Made by a program: the position numbers and the translations under genes
In this document: positions 32,863-43,241 of the stretch, piece by piece
Numbering within the stretch: the stretch's first letter is position 1
Layout: each line of letters begins with the position of its first letter
Assembly: GCA_013423325.1 (NCBI GenBank)
Contig: BLJB01000012.1
Location: 124,001 to 188,000 of the forward strand
Length of the DNA stretch: 64,000 bases
Reading direction: 5' to 3'
Source: Usnea hakonensis
Taxonomy: Eukaryota; Ascomycota; Lecanoromycetes; Lecanorales; Parmeliaceae
The notes under the pieces: model-generated
The model's input: the letters and a program-made list of their open reading frames with translations, nothing else
Database searches by the model: none
What the model was told of the DNA's origin: nothing

Positions 32863-33543
32863 TCACAGCTTGACATTTCCTCCTATGAATGGCTCAGGCG
32901 CCTCAGCACCTAGCACAGGTTCCAATCCAGGGTCGCCTTTCGCCATCGCTCTTTTGTACTCGGGCCTGGCACCCACCCTCGTCAGATATGCAAGGACATT
33001 GGGATACGATTCCAAGCTGTACGGCATAAATAGCCTCATGGTCGTCAAGCTTACAACCGTCATAATATCGGCAGCAGTGATTTCTTTCCCCGCTAGCCAC
33101 TCGTTATCCTTCAGCCTGTCATCAACTAGACCAATCGCATGCTCTCGTCTCGACACGGCCGCTTTCATCATCGAATTATCGGCAGGAGTCTGGGCCAAGC
33201 ACATGAACATGTTTCTGCTGATTGTGGCCTGCAGAGTGCCGTTTGCAAAGTACAACCAGTATAGATAATCCGCATAATGCTTCCCCTCTGGCGGCACTAC
33301 TAATTTGCCCTCGCCATATTTGACAAGTATATATTCCATAATCGCCCCGGACTCGGCCAGGGTGACATCGCCATCCGTTATGACGGGTGCGCCACCCTGG
33401 GGATGCAAATTCTTGAGTTCCGGCGGCGCGAGCATGGGAGCGCGGTCGTAGCCTTTGAGTTCGTAATCTAGGTGGAGTTCTTCGCAAAGCCAGACTATGC
33501 GCTCGGATTGGGACCGGCGCAGATGATGGACCGTGAGAACCAT
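32863..33543 (-). CDS. glutathione S-transferase
   Basis: Single exon, 226 residues, the usual length for a cytosolic GST. The N-terminal thioredoxin-like half has MVLTVHHLRRSQSERIVWLC, where a Ser of the SQSER stretch is the probable glutathione-activating residue. It also has the cis-proline and glutathione gamma-glutamyl site GAPVITDGDVTLAESGAI (P and ES). The helical C-terminal half includes the N-capping box region EWLAGKEITAADIM. It conjugates or reduces electrophiles with glutathione. The closest style is fungal GST/Ure2-like or GstB, but subclass is not certain. Confidence 0.9.
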   Translation of the reverse strand: MVLTVHHLRRSQSERIVWLCEELHLDYELKGYDRAPMLAPPELKNLHPQGGAPVITDGDVTLAESGAIMEYILVKYGEGKLVVPPEGKHYADYLYWLYFANGTLQATISRNMFMCLAQTPADNSMMKAAVSRREHAIGLVDDRLKDNEWLAGKEITAADIMTVVSLTTMRLFMPYSLESYPNVLAYLTRVGARPEYKRAMAKGDPGLEPVLGAEAPEPFIGGNVKL

Positions 33544-34637
33544 TCTCGGAAGGGCTAGCCTGGGAATAGGGAATTGTACAGTAAAGTATTGGATGGCTCG
33601 ATGGATACTCTAGGAAAGGATTGATTGCATCAGAGGCTTCCCCCTGCGCGGCTGCGCCTCTTTGGCCCCCACGTTAAAACTTTCCGGCGCTTGGCTGGGA
33701 AAGATTTCGGGCACCAACCGGTAGGGGCCTTCCTTGAAAGTATCTTAATTAAGACGAGCTGCGCCAACCAATGTCCAAGAGCCTCAAAGCAGGCTAAAGC
33801 AGGCAGTGCTTGTGAAACACTACCTACCTTACTTTAAAGTACAACATTCAGCCTTATATTGAAGGAAAGCCTAACAGCCTGTTATTCTTCGGCTACTTTA
33901 CTTATTACGCTCTGCGCGCTCTAGTTTGGAAAAAATTGACAGGTTCTGCGGAACTCCGAGGACCGTTCGGGCAAAAGCGCTAGATCCGAGTTATCCTCCG
34001 AGCCGGGTGGGGGTGGTGCAGAAGGCTTGGTGGTGAGCTGGTAAGTACGAGTACAGTTTTGGGGACCAGGACGCGAACCATGATGACTGGTACAAGGCGA
34101 AGGTACCGGGCTGAGGTACTCATGACTTGTAGCAACCCCCCCCCCCCCTTTTTTTTTTCCAATTCATTCAGTATCACGTGGTCTGTGGTCCTTTTTGTAG
34201 GCTGACCTCGGGCAGCGATAGCGCAAGTAGCATCGTTGTCCGAAGGAATCTAGTCGGATGACATGCATTGTTGGGAGTAGTCTGAATTTGTCCTCGCCTG
34301 TCGCTGGAACGGGACTTTATGAAAAGAAAAAAATTGGGGACGAGGGATTGATGTTTCATGATCGAGGACACAACGAAGCGATGAACACGAGTCATGCTAC
34401 TTTGCGACAAAGTCGACGATCATGGTGGACCGCTTAAGTATGTCGTCGGCACTTGTTGAGATACGAGCCCTGCGTTTAGGTAAATACTATGCTATTCATG
34501 ACAGATAGGCAGATACCCAAAACCCGAATTTCGCATCAGTGGGTAGACATCTACGATATTTGAGTCGTGAATCATTCTATATGCTATATATATATGCCGA
34601 GAAAGCTGAATCTCAAGAGAAGCAAACGTAGGAGAAG
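33544..34637. other. intergenic region with homopolymer tracts
   Basis: No gene recognised. Contains C13 directly followed by T10 at 34136-34158 and several GC-rich hairpins near 33640-33710 (for example CTTTCC...GGAAAG). Confidence 0.4.
34136..34158. repeat. homopolymer pair C13-T10
   Basis: Thirteen C followed by ten T on the plus strand. Such tracts are prone to length error in sequencing and to slippage in vivo. Not inside a gene. Confidence 0.9.
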
Positions 34638-35676
34638 CTACTTGGGTGCTTCCGGCCATGAAGGGAATATGAAGGGTAGATTGTCTGGAGCTTGGTCCGG
34701 CCACTCCTTCTGGATCAAGTCCATCATTGAATCGTAAAGAAGCCGGTAGGCGTCTGGTCGAAAATGAAGGCCTGTATCGATCTCAGCAATTACCCGGCTC
34801 TCACGAAGATCGCTGTACTATGTCTCACCATCATTCAAGAGCTTCTCCAAGATGTCGTTCCTTGCAACCTTCTTCGAGCCTGTCAGCGGTTCGCCCTCCT
34901 TCCATCCAACCTTTGCCATGAAAATGGACCAGAGGTCAAGCACTGGAATTCCAAGCTCTGCTCCGACACTACGACACGCATCGGCGTACGTCTTTGTGTG
35001 CTCCGCGGTCCTTAATGGGTAGCTGTAGCCCTTTTGCAGCTCGGCATTCTCCATCTGATACTCATTGACAGGAGGGGGCGTAAGAAGGATCAGCCGAGGC
35101 TTCTGAACAACGACGCATGAATGCTCAAGGATGCTTCTCAGGTTCTTCTTGTACTCGCTCAGTGGTATATGCTGACCTGTCTCGCTTCCTGGCAGACAAG
35201 CGTCGTTGGCGCCGAAGAAGACGGCCTAGCCAGCGGAACATGAGCTCGGAGTACGGAAAGAATGGGGTGTGAGACGTACCATGAACCTGAGATGTGCTTG
35301 CTCTGGTTTGGGCATGAAGCCTGGTAAGGCCAGTAATGCATTGGCCGTATTGTATCCCTGGATTCTCAGCCTCGTTCGAGTGTTGCGCATAGCGACAGGT
35401 GGCATACGGAAAAGCCTCTATTGATAACATCTAGTCGTCTAATGAAAGCTAGGGGGCGCAGTTCATGATTAGAACCTGTGAATGACCTAGGTAGTGGTAG
35501 AGAGATTGTGTGTATGCTTGCGATGAAGAACCCAGAAGTCTAGTCATACCATTCTGCAGCGCCGGACAGAACGCAAAGCCAGCCTCTTGACTACAAGACT
35601 GCTGGAACAAACTATCACCAAACAGCATGAATTGGTCGTAGGGACCCTTCATTGAGACCTGTATCTTCGTTAACAT
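34638..35676 (-). CDS. IAH1: SGNH/GDSL esterase, isoamyl-acetate hydrolase type
   Basis: Spliced model complement(join(34638-34771, 34829-35225, 35280-35357, 35408-35448, 35550-35676)), 258 residues; introns of 101, 50, 54 and 57 nt, one exon of 41 nt. Joins restore the whole family pattern: block I FMLFGDSLFQQS with the nucleophile Ser, then RRLDVINRGFSGYNTANAL (block II Gly), block III FFGANDAC (Gly and Asn of the oxyanion hole), LILLTPPPVNE, and the catalytic Asp/His in DGLHF near the C-terminus, created by the last splice. Yeast Iah1 hydrolyses acetate esters such as isoamyl acetate. A second ATG at 35652 (MKGPYDQF) is nearer the usual start of the family. Divergent from the gene at 36054. 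Confidence 0.88.
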
Positions 35677-36053
35677 TGCTGATAGTCAAAAGAGGTGATG
35701 TATTAGTACAGTCATTTCGTAGCTTAATAGTCGTCTGATGAATGAATGCGATGTGATGTATATATACTCTATGACCCTTCTAGTAAGGTCTTGATCTAGA
35801 TGGTTGTATCAACCAGCAAAAGTCTCACACTTAGATTTCAATGAGATATTGTTAGAATGGAGAAAAATGTGATGGATCCCTCGGATGTGTACACGAAGAT
35901 CGTCTTGGGTTAGCGCGGTAGTCTTATCAATTTTGGTCTTGGCAGAATCCCGACTCCCGACGCGTCGCAAACATCGTCCAGAGCACCCACCAACTCTCGA
36001 AGCAGCCCACAATCGAAATCGAATCCGCGCACTACTGAACAAGTACATATGCA
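35677..36053. promoter_or_regulatory. shared upstream region of the esterase gene and the disordered-protein gene
   Basis: 377 bases between two divergent starts. No gene inside. A TATATATA-like motif lies at about 35758-35766. No specific factor site could be named. Confidence 0.35.
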
Positions 36054-37676
36054 ATGCCTCGTCCAAAGCGCTCCAAGGTCGCGCCATCCGCTCCCATCAC
36101 TTTCCCCCACCTCGCCAAACCAGCAGTAGCATTGGCATCACAGAAGCAAAGAGACATATTTTCGCCCGCATCCTCAGGACGCGTCACTACTACCAGCGAC
36201 GATAGTGATGGGCTTGTGGTTTCAAAAAAGACCGGGGCGCGTGGAAGCGGTCTCAAAGCGCAGCAATATACGATGAGTGGGGCATTGGCTCAAGAGGATA
36301 TAGGACCGACTCGTCTTAAGCCACTGTCGAGCCAGACGAGAGCTGCACTCTCGAAGATCGCTAGGGAGGCTGATTATGCGAAGAAGGTGGCGGAGGGGAA
36401 AGCAGGGGACGATGCACCACAGGCGGAGGTCGCAACAGATCTTGAACAAATCCCATCCTCGATACCCACGGCAGCCGTTCCACTATCAAAGCCATCTTCA
36501 AGTGACAAAAGCAATGCTGCAACTATCAAGAGCGCTCAGACAGGCTTGGAACCTAGGGTTGGAGAGACACCTCGCGTGCAGCCATCAATGCTAGGGGCTT
36601 CATTGAAAAAGCGAGCCAGACAACCGAGCCTGCTCCAAATGCTACATACACAGGACGATCCAAGCAACGATCTGGACGACGATGAACTGGACGACTTTCA
36701 ACCAGACGATGAGTCCACTCCGATGATCAAGTCGATGTCACAGAAAAATGCCCAGCATACGTCCTCATCGTCACGGCAGACTTCCGGGTCACGAAAGCGC
36801 AAATTGGCCACTCCAGAGATTCAAGTCCCAGCATCGCAATCGCTCGATCCTCCATCATCACCTCCTTCAGTCCCTCCTCAAGAGCCAGAGGACTTGTACA
36901 ACCTGTCACCCGAAGCAGATCCGAGGCCAGAACCAACACTTCCAAGACAACGCTCCACTCAAACCCCACAGCGGCAGATCGACAGCGACACTCTCGCGCC
37001 GCCTCAAAGTAGCAGCCCCGAGAAACCCAAGGCCCACAAGACCCGCGGCAAAACAACCAAGGCCGCCCCGCGCCCTCGTCAACCCAGGCGCAAGCATTTA
37101 TCCCAAGCACCGTCCCCCCTCTCATCCACTTCGACAAACCCGTCACCAGTCAAACCCATCCCCCTGAAACCGCTCACCACAGCCACACTCCAAAACCTGC
37201 TCCCGCGCCGGCGCGCTCGCCCGAAACCCAGAGGCGAATACGACATCCCCAGCAGCAGCGACGTCGAGCTCGACAACACCGGTCTCGGCGAAGACGAAGA
37301 CGAGCTCAGCTTCCACGCGACGACCAAGACGCGACGGAAGAGGCCGAACCCTACCGTGGCGCAAAAGCGCGGGGGGGGAGTGAAAGAGGCGCCTGGGAAG
37401 CGCTTGTCGAAGACTTATTCGAGGAAGAGGGCTGTGGAGTCTGACGTCGAGAATGATGATGAGGATGATGATGATGGCGATGATAGAGAGGAGGGGGATG
37501 CGGACGAGAATGATGTGAGTGGGAGAGGGAGGGGGGGGAAGACTCCCGCGCTGGATGGGAAGGCAAGGGATGAAGCGAAGAGGCTGGTGGATAAGTTTCG
37601 GGAGGTGGATGAGTATTCGTTGGATTTTGAGGACATGACGGGGCATAGTAGCAGTCAGATGATGGATGCTAGATGA
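36054..37676 (+). CDS. large disordered, probably nuclear protein of unknown function
   Basis: Single exon, 540 residues. Starts MPRPKRSKVAPSAP, a basic nuclear-signal-like N-terminus. Most of the chain is low-complexity Ser/Pro/Lys/Arg with many SP/TP sites and an acidic patch DLDDDELDDFQPDDE. A second acidic run DDEDDDDGDD lies around 480. Two short segments look conserved: LTTATLQNLLPRRRARPKPR (about 375-395) and the C-terminal KRLVDKFREVDEYSLDFEDM with SSSQMMDAR. This pattern fits a fungal chromatin or cell-cycle protein, but I do not recognise it. The gene converges on glutamate 5-kinase, with 283 bases between stops. Confidence 0.75.
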   Translation: MPRPKRSKVAPSAPITFPHLAKPAVALASQKQRDIFSPASSGRVTTTSDDSDGLVVSKKTGARGSGLKAQQYTMSGALAQEDIGPTRLKPLSSQTRAALSKIAREADYAKKVAEGKAGDDAPQAEVATDLEQIPSSIPTAAVPLSKPSSSDKSNAATIKSAQTGLEPRVGETPRVQPSMLGASLKKRARQPSLLQMLHTQDDPSNDLDDDELDDFQPDDESTPMIKSMSQKNAQHTSSSSRQTSGSRKRKLATPEIQVPASQSLDPPSSPPSVPPQEPEDLYNLSPEADPRPEPTLPRQRSTQTPQRQIDSDTLAPPQSSSPEKPKAHKTRGKTTKAAPRPRQPRRKHLSQAPSPLSSTSTNPSPVKPIPLKPLTTATLQNLLPRRRARPKPRGEYDIPSSSDVELDNTGLGEDEDELSFHATTKTRRKRPNPTVAQKRGGGVKEAPGKRLSKTYSRKRAVESDVENDDEDDDDGDDREEGDADENDVSGRGRGGKTPALDGKARDEAKRLVDKFREVDEYSLDFEDMTGHSSSQMMDAR

Positions 37677-37959
37677 TGATTATCTTGAGATGCAAGGATA
37701 TGTGATTGAAAGGCGTTTTCTGAATGTGCTGGCAAATTTTATATATCTCGAGGCAATGCAACTGGAAATGGTGGATTTGCATATGGCCTAGGGGCTGCTT
37801 GAGTAAGGGTCTTCCGGGGACAATGACGGTGCTTTTGTGGACTGGCACACTGCGCAGGACAGCCGTGCCAAGGGATTCATAGCTGCTGTTTGCCAAGTAT
37901 TTCGATGTTATAGGAGCGCCTCGCTTTTCGCAGATGCTGGGGGATAGTATTTTCTGGCC

Positions 37960-39592
37960 CTAGGGGCCTACCCTCGTACTACCAACTCCATCTCCAGTCA
38001 CCTGTCCAACATTACCAGAACTCGCACTCGGAGTAACGGGCCTACTCTTCTCCTTTGTCAAACTGACATTCTCCCTCAAGGCAACGTATTCGGAATCCGC
38101 GTATCCCAACGCCCCACCAATTTCAGAACTCTTCATCCCCTTGATCCTTGCAATCTCCGCCGCCGAGTAATTCACGAGCGCTCTGCCCACCTCCGTAGGC
38201 GTCACAGCCACACCCACAGGCACACCGCCCCCATCGTTGCTATTCTCATGAGCCGCCGACGACCACATGGGCAGGTCTCGTTTCACAACCACTAGCCGTA
38301 CGGCTTCTTGCTGTGCGAATTGCCCCTCAACGTCGACTATGCCAGCAGGAAGGAGACCGGCTTTGGAGGCAAGGGCGCGGTGAGCGCCTTGGTCTATGTA
38401 GAGGGTGCCACGGGCGGCGAGGCCGTGAAGGAGCCAGAAGGAGCGGTCGCGGATGGGGAAGGGGTCGGGGAGGAAGCGAGTATGAAGTGGTGGGACTGGA
38501 AGAGGGTCAAAGTGGAGTGAGGATATGGAACTTGACAAAGGGGTATTGGCTGCAGAGGTAGCGGCGTCCGAAGAGAGTTCAGAGCAAACCACTGCGGCCT
38601 TTTGGGCTTGGACGTGGTTGACGATGTTGACTATATTTCCAGGGGTCGAGGATCGGGTGATGACCGTGGTGACGCCTGCAGAAGTTGCGAGACGGGCCGC
38701 GACTATCTTGGTCGACATGCCGCCCCTTCCCAAAGAAGAGCCGGCGGAGGACACGTCTGCTTCAATCGACGATGCATCTTCGACGACTTCGATTGCTTGA
38801 GCGTCTGGGTGCGTCCGAGGATTTTTATCGTATAGGCAATCGACATCTGTCATGAGGAAGAGGTAGTCGGCTTGCACCATGGCCGCGGTGATGGCAGAGA
38901 GGGTGTCATTGTCTCCGAATTTCTCGATTTGACGGATTTCCTGAGCCCGTTAAGCAGTGCTGAACTGTGGATCTTGGTTTGCATGGACGTACAGAGACAG
39001 CCAGAGTATCATTTTCGTTGACAATTGGAATTACCCCCATGTTGAGAAGCTCAGTGAATGTGTTTTGCGCATTCAGATATTGTGTCCGCTGATCCCTCGT
39101 TAGCCTGCCGCATACCCACACGGTCTCTCCTCTTATACGTACGTCAGCAATGTCGTTCCGCGTCAGTAAGATTTGGGCAACAGGCTGTTGTAGATGGGCG
39201 AACAGGCTTTCCCAGAGGCTCATGAGCCGACATTGTCCTACCGCCGCAAGAGCCTTGAATAGATATCAATGCCCTTCTGTTCTACTAGAACCATAATGAA
39301 GCTTTCTACCTGTATCCTAGGCAAATGTTTGGGTCTCTTTTCCACATCCATCCTTCGTAGGCCCACGGCAATGGCTCCAGAAGAGACAATGACAACTCGG
39401 TGTCCATCTTTGATGAGGGCGACGGCGGTCTCAACGATGAGGGAAAGTATGGATAGCAGGGGCTCATGAGTCTTCTCATGGACTATTGAGCTAGAGCCTG
39501 AGAATAGACCTGATTAGTAGCTATATTCCAATATGGCCCATGCCATGCATACCCAATTTGATCACGACGGTGAGATGTTTGTGGCCCTTCAT
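37960..39592 (-). CDS. PRO1: glutamate 5-kinase
   Basis: Spliced model complement(join(37960-38940, 38993-39088, 39143-39253, 39310-39497, 39553-39592)), 471 residues, four introns of 52-56 nt. Cytosolic enzyme of proline synthesis: phosphorylates glutamate to gamma-glutamyl phosphate. The amino-acid kinase domain shows VVIKLGSSSIVHE (P-loop rebuilt across intron 1), VIVSSGAIAVGLRRM, QILLTRNDIAD, PIVNENDTLAVS, FGDNDTLSAITAAMVQADY, FLMTDVDCLYDKNP and the GRGGMSTKIVAA catalytic loop. The C-terminal PUA domain (about 330-440) includes GTLYIDQGAHRAL and SSEIGGALGYAD. The PUA part carries a Ser/Asn/Gly-rich insertion and a Ser/Gly-rich tail. Length and domain order are as in other fungi. Confidence 0.92.
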
Positions 39593-40166
39593 ACTTACAT
39601 GTGTGAAGTATTACCTTGTCATTGCTTTAAGACCAAGATCCTTGTAGATCAGTTATGAAGCTTGGGGCAATTTGAATTCACCGCTCTTTAAGGGCCCAAA
39701 GCGCTTTGGCACGGTGTGTGCAGTGGAGACGAACGGACTTCTTCACTGTGGCTTAACATGTTGATTACCTAAGCAAGCTTGGTAGTCCTAGTGGCGCAGC
39801 TGGCCCCCACAATAAACGAATTTCTTTCATTCTATAACAACAATACGTAATACAAGAGATGTGTATCAATCTATCTATTTGTTAATCTACCTTATCCTAC
39901 TGGTAAACTTTGACCGATTCTCGGATTTGTGGAAGATTGGATTTTACCATCCTGCTTCATTGATTCTATGGCGTGTGTTTGGTTCGAGCCGATACCCATT
40001 CCTGCGGCCTCACGGATCCTCATGGTGCGCTCAAAGTAGTCGAATTCGTCTAGAAGCCAGCAGAGCAATAGTAGCCATTGCGGTTGATATCGTATAGTAT
40101 TCTCCTTCAATCTCTGTGGTTTGGATTTCAAATCTGCCAATCCCAGTGATGGGAAAAAAGGTCTAG
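39593..40166. other. intergenic, no gene recognised
   Basis: Upstream of glutamate 5-kinase and of the P450 relic. If the P450 was once complete, its first 300 or so codons should lie here, but I cannot recognise them in any plus-strand frame, so they have been deleted or are beyond recognition. Confidence 0.35.
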
Positions 40167-40793
40167 ATCATCCAAGACTCTGCCAACCTCGCCGAGCTTC
40201 CGTTGCCGGAGACACTCGAATCCCTTCCCCTTCTTCAGGCAGTCATCAAAGAATCGCTCCGTCTGCGCAACACGGACCCGACTGCCAATCCACGGCATAC
40301 TCCGCCAAATCGAACGACGTCCCTGGGGCGCTGCAGGGAAATTCCGCCCGGTGTGCGAATCAATTGCTTTGCGTGGTGCCTGCACCAGAATCCAGCCGTC
40401 TACCCTGAACCAGAGGAGTGGCGTCCCCAACGCTGGCTTGATGACCCGACGGAAGGAGAGGGGAGGGGGAAATGATTTTGGACGTGGGGCAGTGGGAGCC
40501 GCGTATGTATCGGACAGAGTCTGGCGATGGAAAGTAACCTTCTGATACAAATTCTGGGCAGAGCAGCTGCAAAACACCCTTGATCTTGAGGCCAAGATTG
40601 TGGGGTTTTCGGCAACATGGGCTCGTACACAAGCAACGCTGACGGTTGAACGGTGCTGCGATACGCCATTGCCGCCATCTATACGAATCTCAGTGCCAGT
40701 ATTACAGGTGATGAATGTTTTGGAAAGGACGGGACGTTCGTGACCGTCGGTCCTGGAGATAGGTTGATCCTGAAATTTGAGGAAACAGCGTAA
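40167..40793 (+). pseudogene. cytochrome P450, C-terminal relic with premature stops
   Basis: One frame carries the C-terminal third of a fungal P450: LPLLQAVIKESLRLRNTDPT (K-helix ExxR as ESLR), PPGVRINCFAWCLHQNP, YPEPEEWRPQRWLDD (PERF-type region), then a TGA at 40473-40475. Directly behind it comes the heme-ligand loop WTWGSGSRVCIGQSLAME with the axial cysteine. After about 125 bases containing three more in-frame stops, perhaps an intron that has lost its acceptor, the same frame resumes with LRYAIAAIYTNLSASI and ends naturally with KFEETA at 40791-40793. TGA at 40473 replaces a position that is often Arg or Lys, so a CGA-to-TGA change is likely. The first two thirds of the enzyme are missing. 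Such P450s serve secondary metabolism or detoxification. Confidence 0.85.
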
Positions 40794-41007
40794 GGAGATA
40801 GATGTAGGCTAGAAGCGGCCTTGTCATACCTTTCAAGTCCCCCTTTTGAAATTTAGCGAAATTTCTGCTGTAATTAAAACTTCAGAACCCTGTAGCTCTG
40901 GAGTCAGGCAAACTCCATGAAGGATGGCTCATCGATACGATAGGATCAAGATTGAATTTTACGACGACGACTAAGTTAGTCTTTTCAGAGCAATACGTCC
41001 ATTGTTT

Positions 41008-41628
41008 CTAGCCCAGATACTTAAGGGTACCACTGCCAACGGGTCCTGCAGTATCATCTAAGATCGTGATGGAGGTTTCAAACCACCCACGCGGTGCAAA
41101 AAACAATCTCAACCCCTCCACCGTGTCCGACAGCATCAGCCAAGTCAACTCCTCCTCGGCGAGTGGGCGGCTGATTCTCAAGTACAGCCTACCCTCGGAC
41201 CACAGAAAATTGGGCCGCGAGACCGGGCCATCCCCATGGGCCGCGACGATCGCGTGACCTATCTGGTATTGCGCTCGGGCGACGAGGTTGAGAAGTGTCT
41301 CAAAGTGTACTGGGGGCCCGTATTTACTGAAGATCAAGGAAGTTGTTGTGTCGGGGACACGCATTTGGTAAGGGTCTATTGGGTAGTCATTGGCGCTTTG
41401 TGAAAGAAGGCTTAGAATTGACTACTTGGCTTATGTGGACAATGTATGGACTTGCCTTGTTGCTGGTTCTGACATGTTGATGTTGATTGGAAGTTTTAAC
41501 ATTGACGTCGTATTGACAAGGAGACCGCTTTCAGGGCTTGAGGCGATGGAACAACATGGAGTTGCCGTCAAACTAGGTTTCATTAGTCCTGAAACGACGG
41601 CGAGCGAGACTTTTATCAGCCTCTGCAT
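41008..41628 (-). CDS. small secreted fungal protein (uncharacterised family), GC-AG intron
   Basis: Spliced model complement(join(41008-41395, 41456-41628)), 186 residues. The N-terminus MQRLIKVSLAVVSGLM is a plausible signal peptide followed by a Ser/Pro-rich spacer. The second part resembles secreted hypothetical proteins of leotiomycetes and related moulds: NDYPIDPYQMRVPDTTTSLI with IFSKYGPP, LYLRISRPLAEEELTW and GTLKYL at the end. Joining the two parts in frame requires the donor GCAAGT (a GC-AG intron of 60 nt); the nearby GT donor would put a stop after two codons. Function unknown; an extracellular role is inferred from the signal peptide. Divergent from ATP23. Confidence 0.7.
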
Positions 41629-42213
41629 TCTATGATAGCTTCAATTGGTGGAATTTGTTCTAGAAAGATGTAGGGTCCTAGACGATTATTATATCAGATA
41701 AGTTGTACTGTATCAGAATTCTTCCGATCTGTGAGATTGTCTGTTAAGCTCCAACTATGCAGCCGAGGCCGCGACATGTGATGATTGCGTCGATTGCGGA
41801 CGCACGTAGGGTCCAAGCGCGTCGCATGCAAGCGATCCTGAAACTTGGAACTCGCGGGATCATTTCGGGAACGATTGATAGTCGATGAAGTCCCAGCGTC
41901 AAGGACGGAGAAAAATGGTCGACTTGAATCGCTTTTCCGAGTCCCATTACAACATAGACGCTGCGGTCATGCTTCATTTACTGCGATCTTGGGGGCATCA
42001 CGAACAACATGCAAATCGAAAAATATATTACTAGCAGAAGGTACCTTTTATCTATTCTGTTGTAACTGACAGCATGTAGTTGGTAGTATAGCGACACAGT
42101 AGAGGGCGATCTCAGCAAAAAACAGCGCTAGCCCTAAAGAGCCCGAAGCCTTGGCACTCATCTTTGCCTCGGCGCAGCTTCCACCAAATATCTTCCAAAT
42201 CTCAATCCCCCCA
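41629..42213. promoter_or_regulatory. divergent intergenic region between the secreted-protein gene and ATP23
   Basis: 585 bases with no recognised gene. It must hold both promoters. No specific motif identified. Confidence 0.3.
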
Positions 42214-43060
42214 ATGTCCGACGACCAACCCCCCTCTAACACCTCCTCTTCTTCATCAGCATCATCAGAAACAGGCTACAACTTCACTTCCGACCCCTGG
42301 ATCCGATGGCGCAACACATTCCGATACCTGACCGGTCAATTAACGGAAGAGGGAAACCGGCAGTACAAGCAAGGGCGCGATGAGCGCTTCGCGGCGGCGG
42401 ATTGCAAGAGGTGTGAGGATCAGAGGGATTATCTCTTGCAATACAGTACGTTGTTGTTTGCTTACGTACCATACAATTCAGAGGGATGGAGTAGTGGGCT
42501 GAATACATATGATACTGCCCGCAGGCCCAATAGTACGGTTCATGCACCAGAAGATCAATGATTTGGGAGGCGATTTGCATGGTGGGAATATTAGGTGTAT
42601 GAAATGCAGTGCGGCCCAGGGTGGGGGTCTTCATCCGGATTATGGGATCATGCTTTGCGCGAATCGACCGGAGCCTTTGGAGGATACGTTGACGCATGGT
42701 GAGGCGGTTCTACACAAGAAATTCGTTCACACAAGGTGCTGAGTCGGCATAGAGATGGTACATGCCTACGACTACCTTCGATTCAAAGTCAACTTTGAAA
42801 CGCATGATCTACGGCACGCTGCTTGCACCGAAATTAGGGCTTCATCTCTGAGCGGCGAGTGTAGATTTTGGAGGGAATTTTGGCACAGGGCGCAATGGAA
42901 GGTCATGTATCAGCATCAGGAATGTGTGAAACGCCGGGCGACGTTATCAGTGTCTGCGAGACCGAACTGCAGGGACGATGTCGAGGCTGCAAAGGTGGTT
43001 AATGAGGTCTGGGACAGTTGCTTTGCGGACACGAGGCCTTTCGATGAGATTTACAAATGA
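42214..43060 (+). CDS. ATP23: mitochondrial inner membrane protease Atp23
   Basis: Spliced model join(42214-42445, 42525-42698, 42753-43060), 237 residues; introns of 79 and 54 nt. Zinc metalloprotease of the intermembrane space that matures Atp6 and helps assemble the F-zero part of ATP synthase. Conserved sequence in order: CKRCEDQRDYLLQYSPIVRF (with intron 1 inside YS), GGDLHGGNIRCMKC, GIMLCANR, EDTLTHEMVHAYDYLRF with the HEXXH zinc site, then LRHAACTEIRASSLSGECR, CVKRRATLSV and NEVWDSCFADTRPFDEIY. Paired cysteines match the family. Intron 2 falls inside the HEXXH motif, between His and Glu. The start MSDDQPPSN gives a short acidic N-terminus without a classical presequence, as usual for this family. 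Confidence 0.93.
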
Positions 43061-43241
43061 AGAGAGGTGGTGGTGTTTTAAACAAGAGGTATATTCTGTG
43101 CGAACATTATACCAGCATTGTCAGTGGCGTTCATTTCTCTTAGAGATACCCTCAACTCCGAGCATTATGCAAACCAACCCTAAATGTCAAGGAACAAGAA
43201 ACATTCGGCGCAGTCGAGACAGCCAGAGGCGCACACCGAAG

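Noticed and set aside
39975..40010. GGTTCGAGCC, a B-box-like sequence suggesting a tRNA
   Set aside because: No matching A box or foldable cloverleaf around it. I found no convincing tRNA anywhere in the window.
39861..40140. Possible N-terminal part of the P450 relic or of another gene (frames on both strands)
   Set aside because: No plus-strand frame shows P450 motifs, and the minus-strand frame has the wrong direction and no clear similarity.
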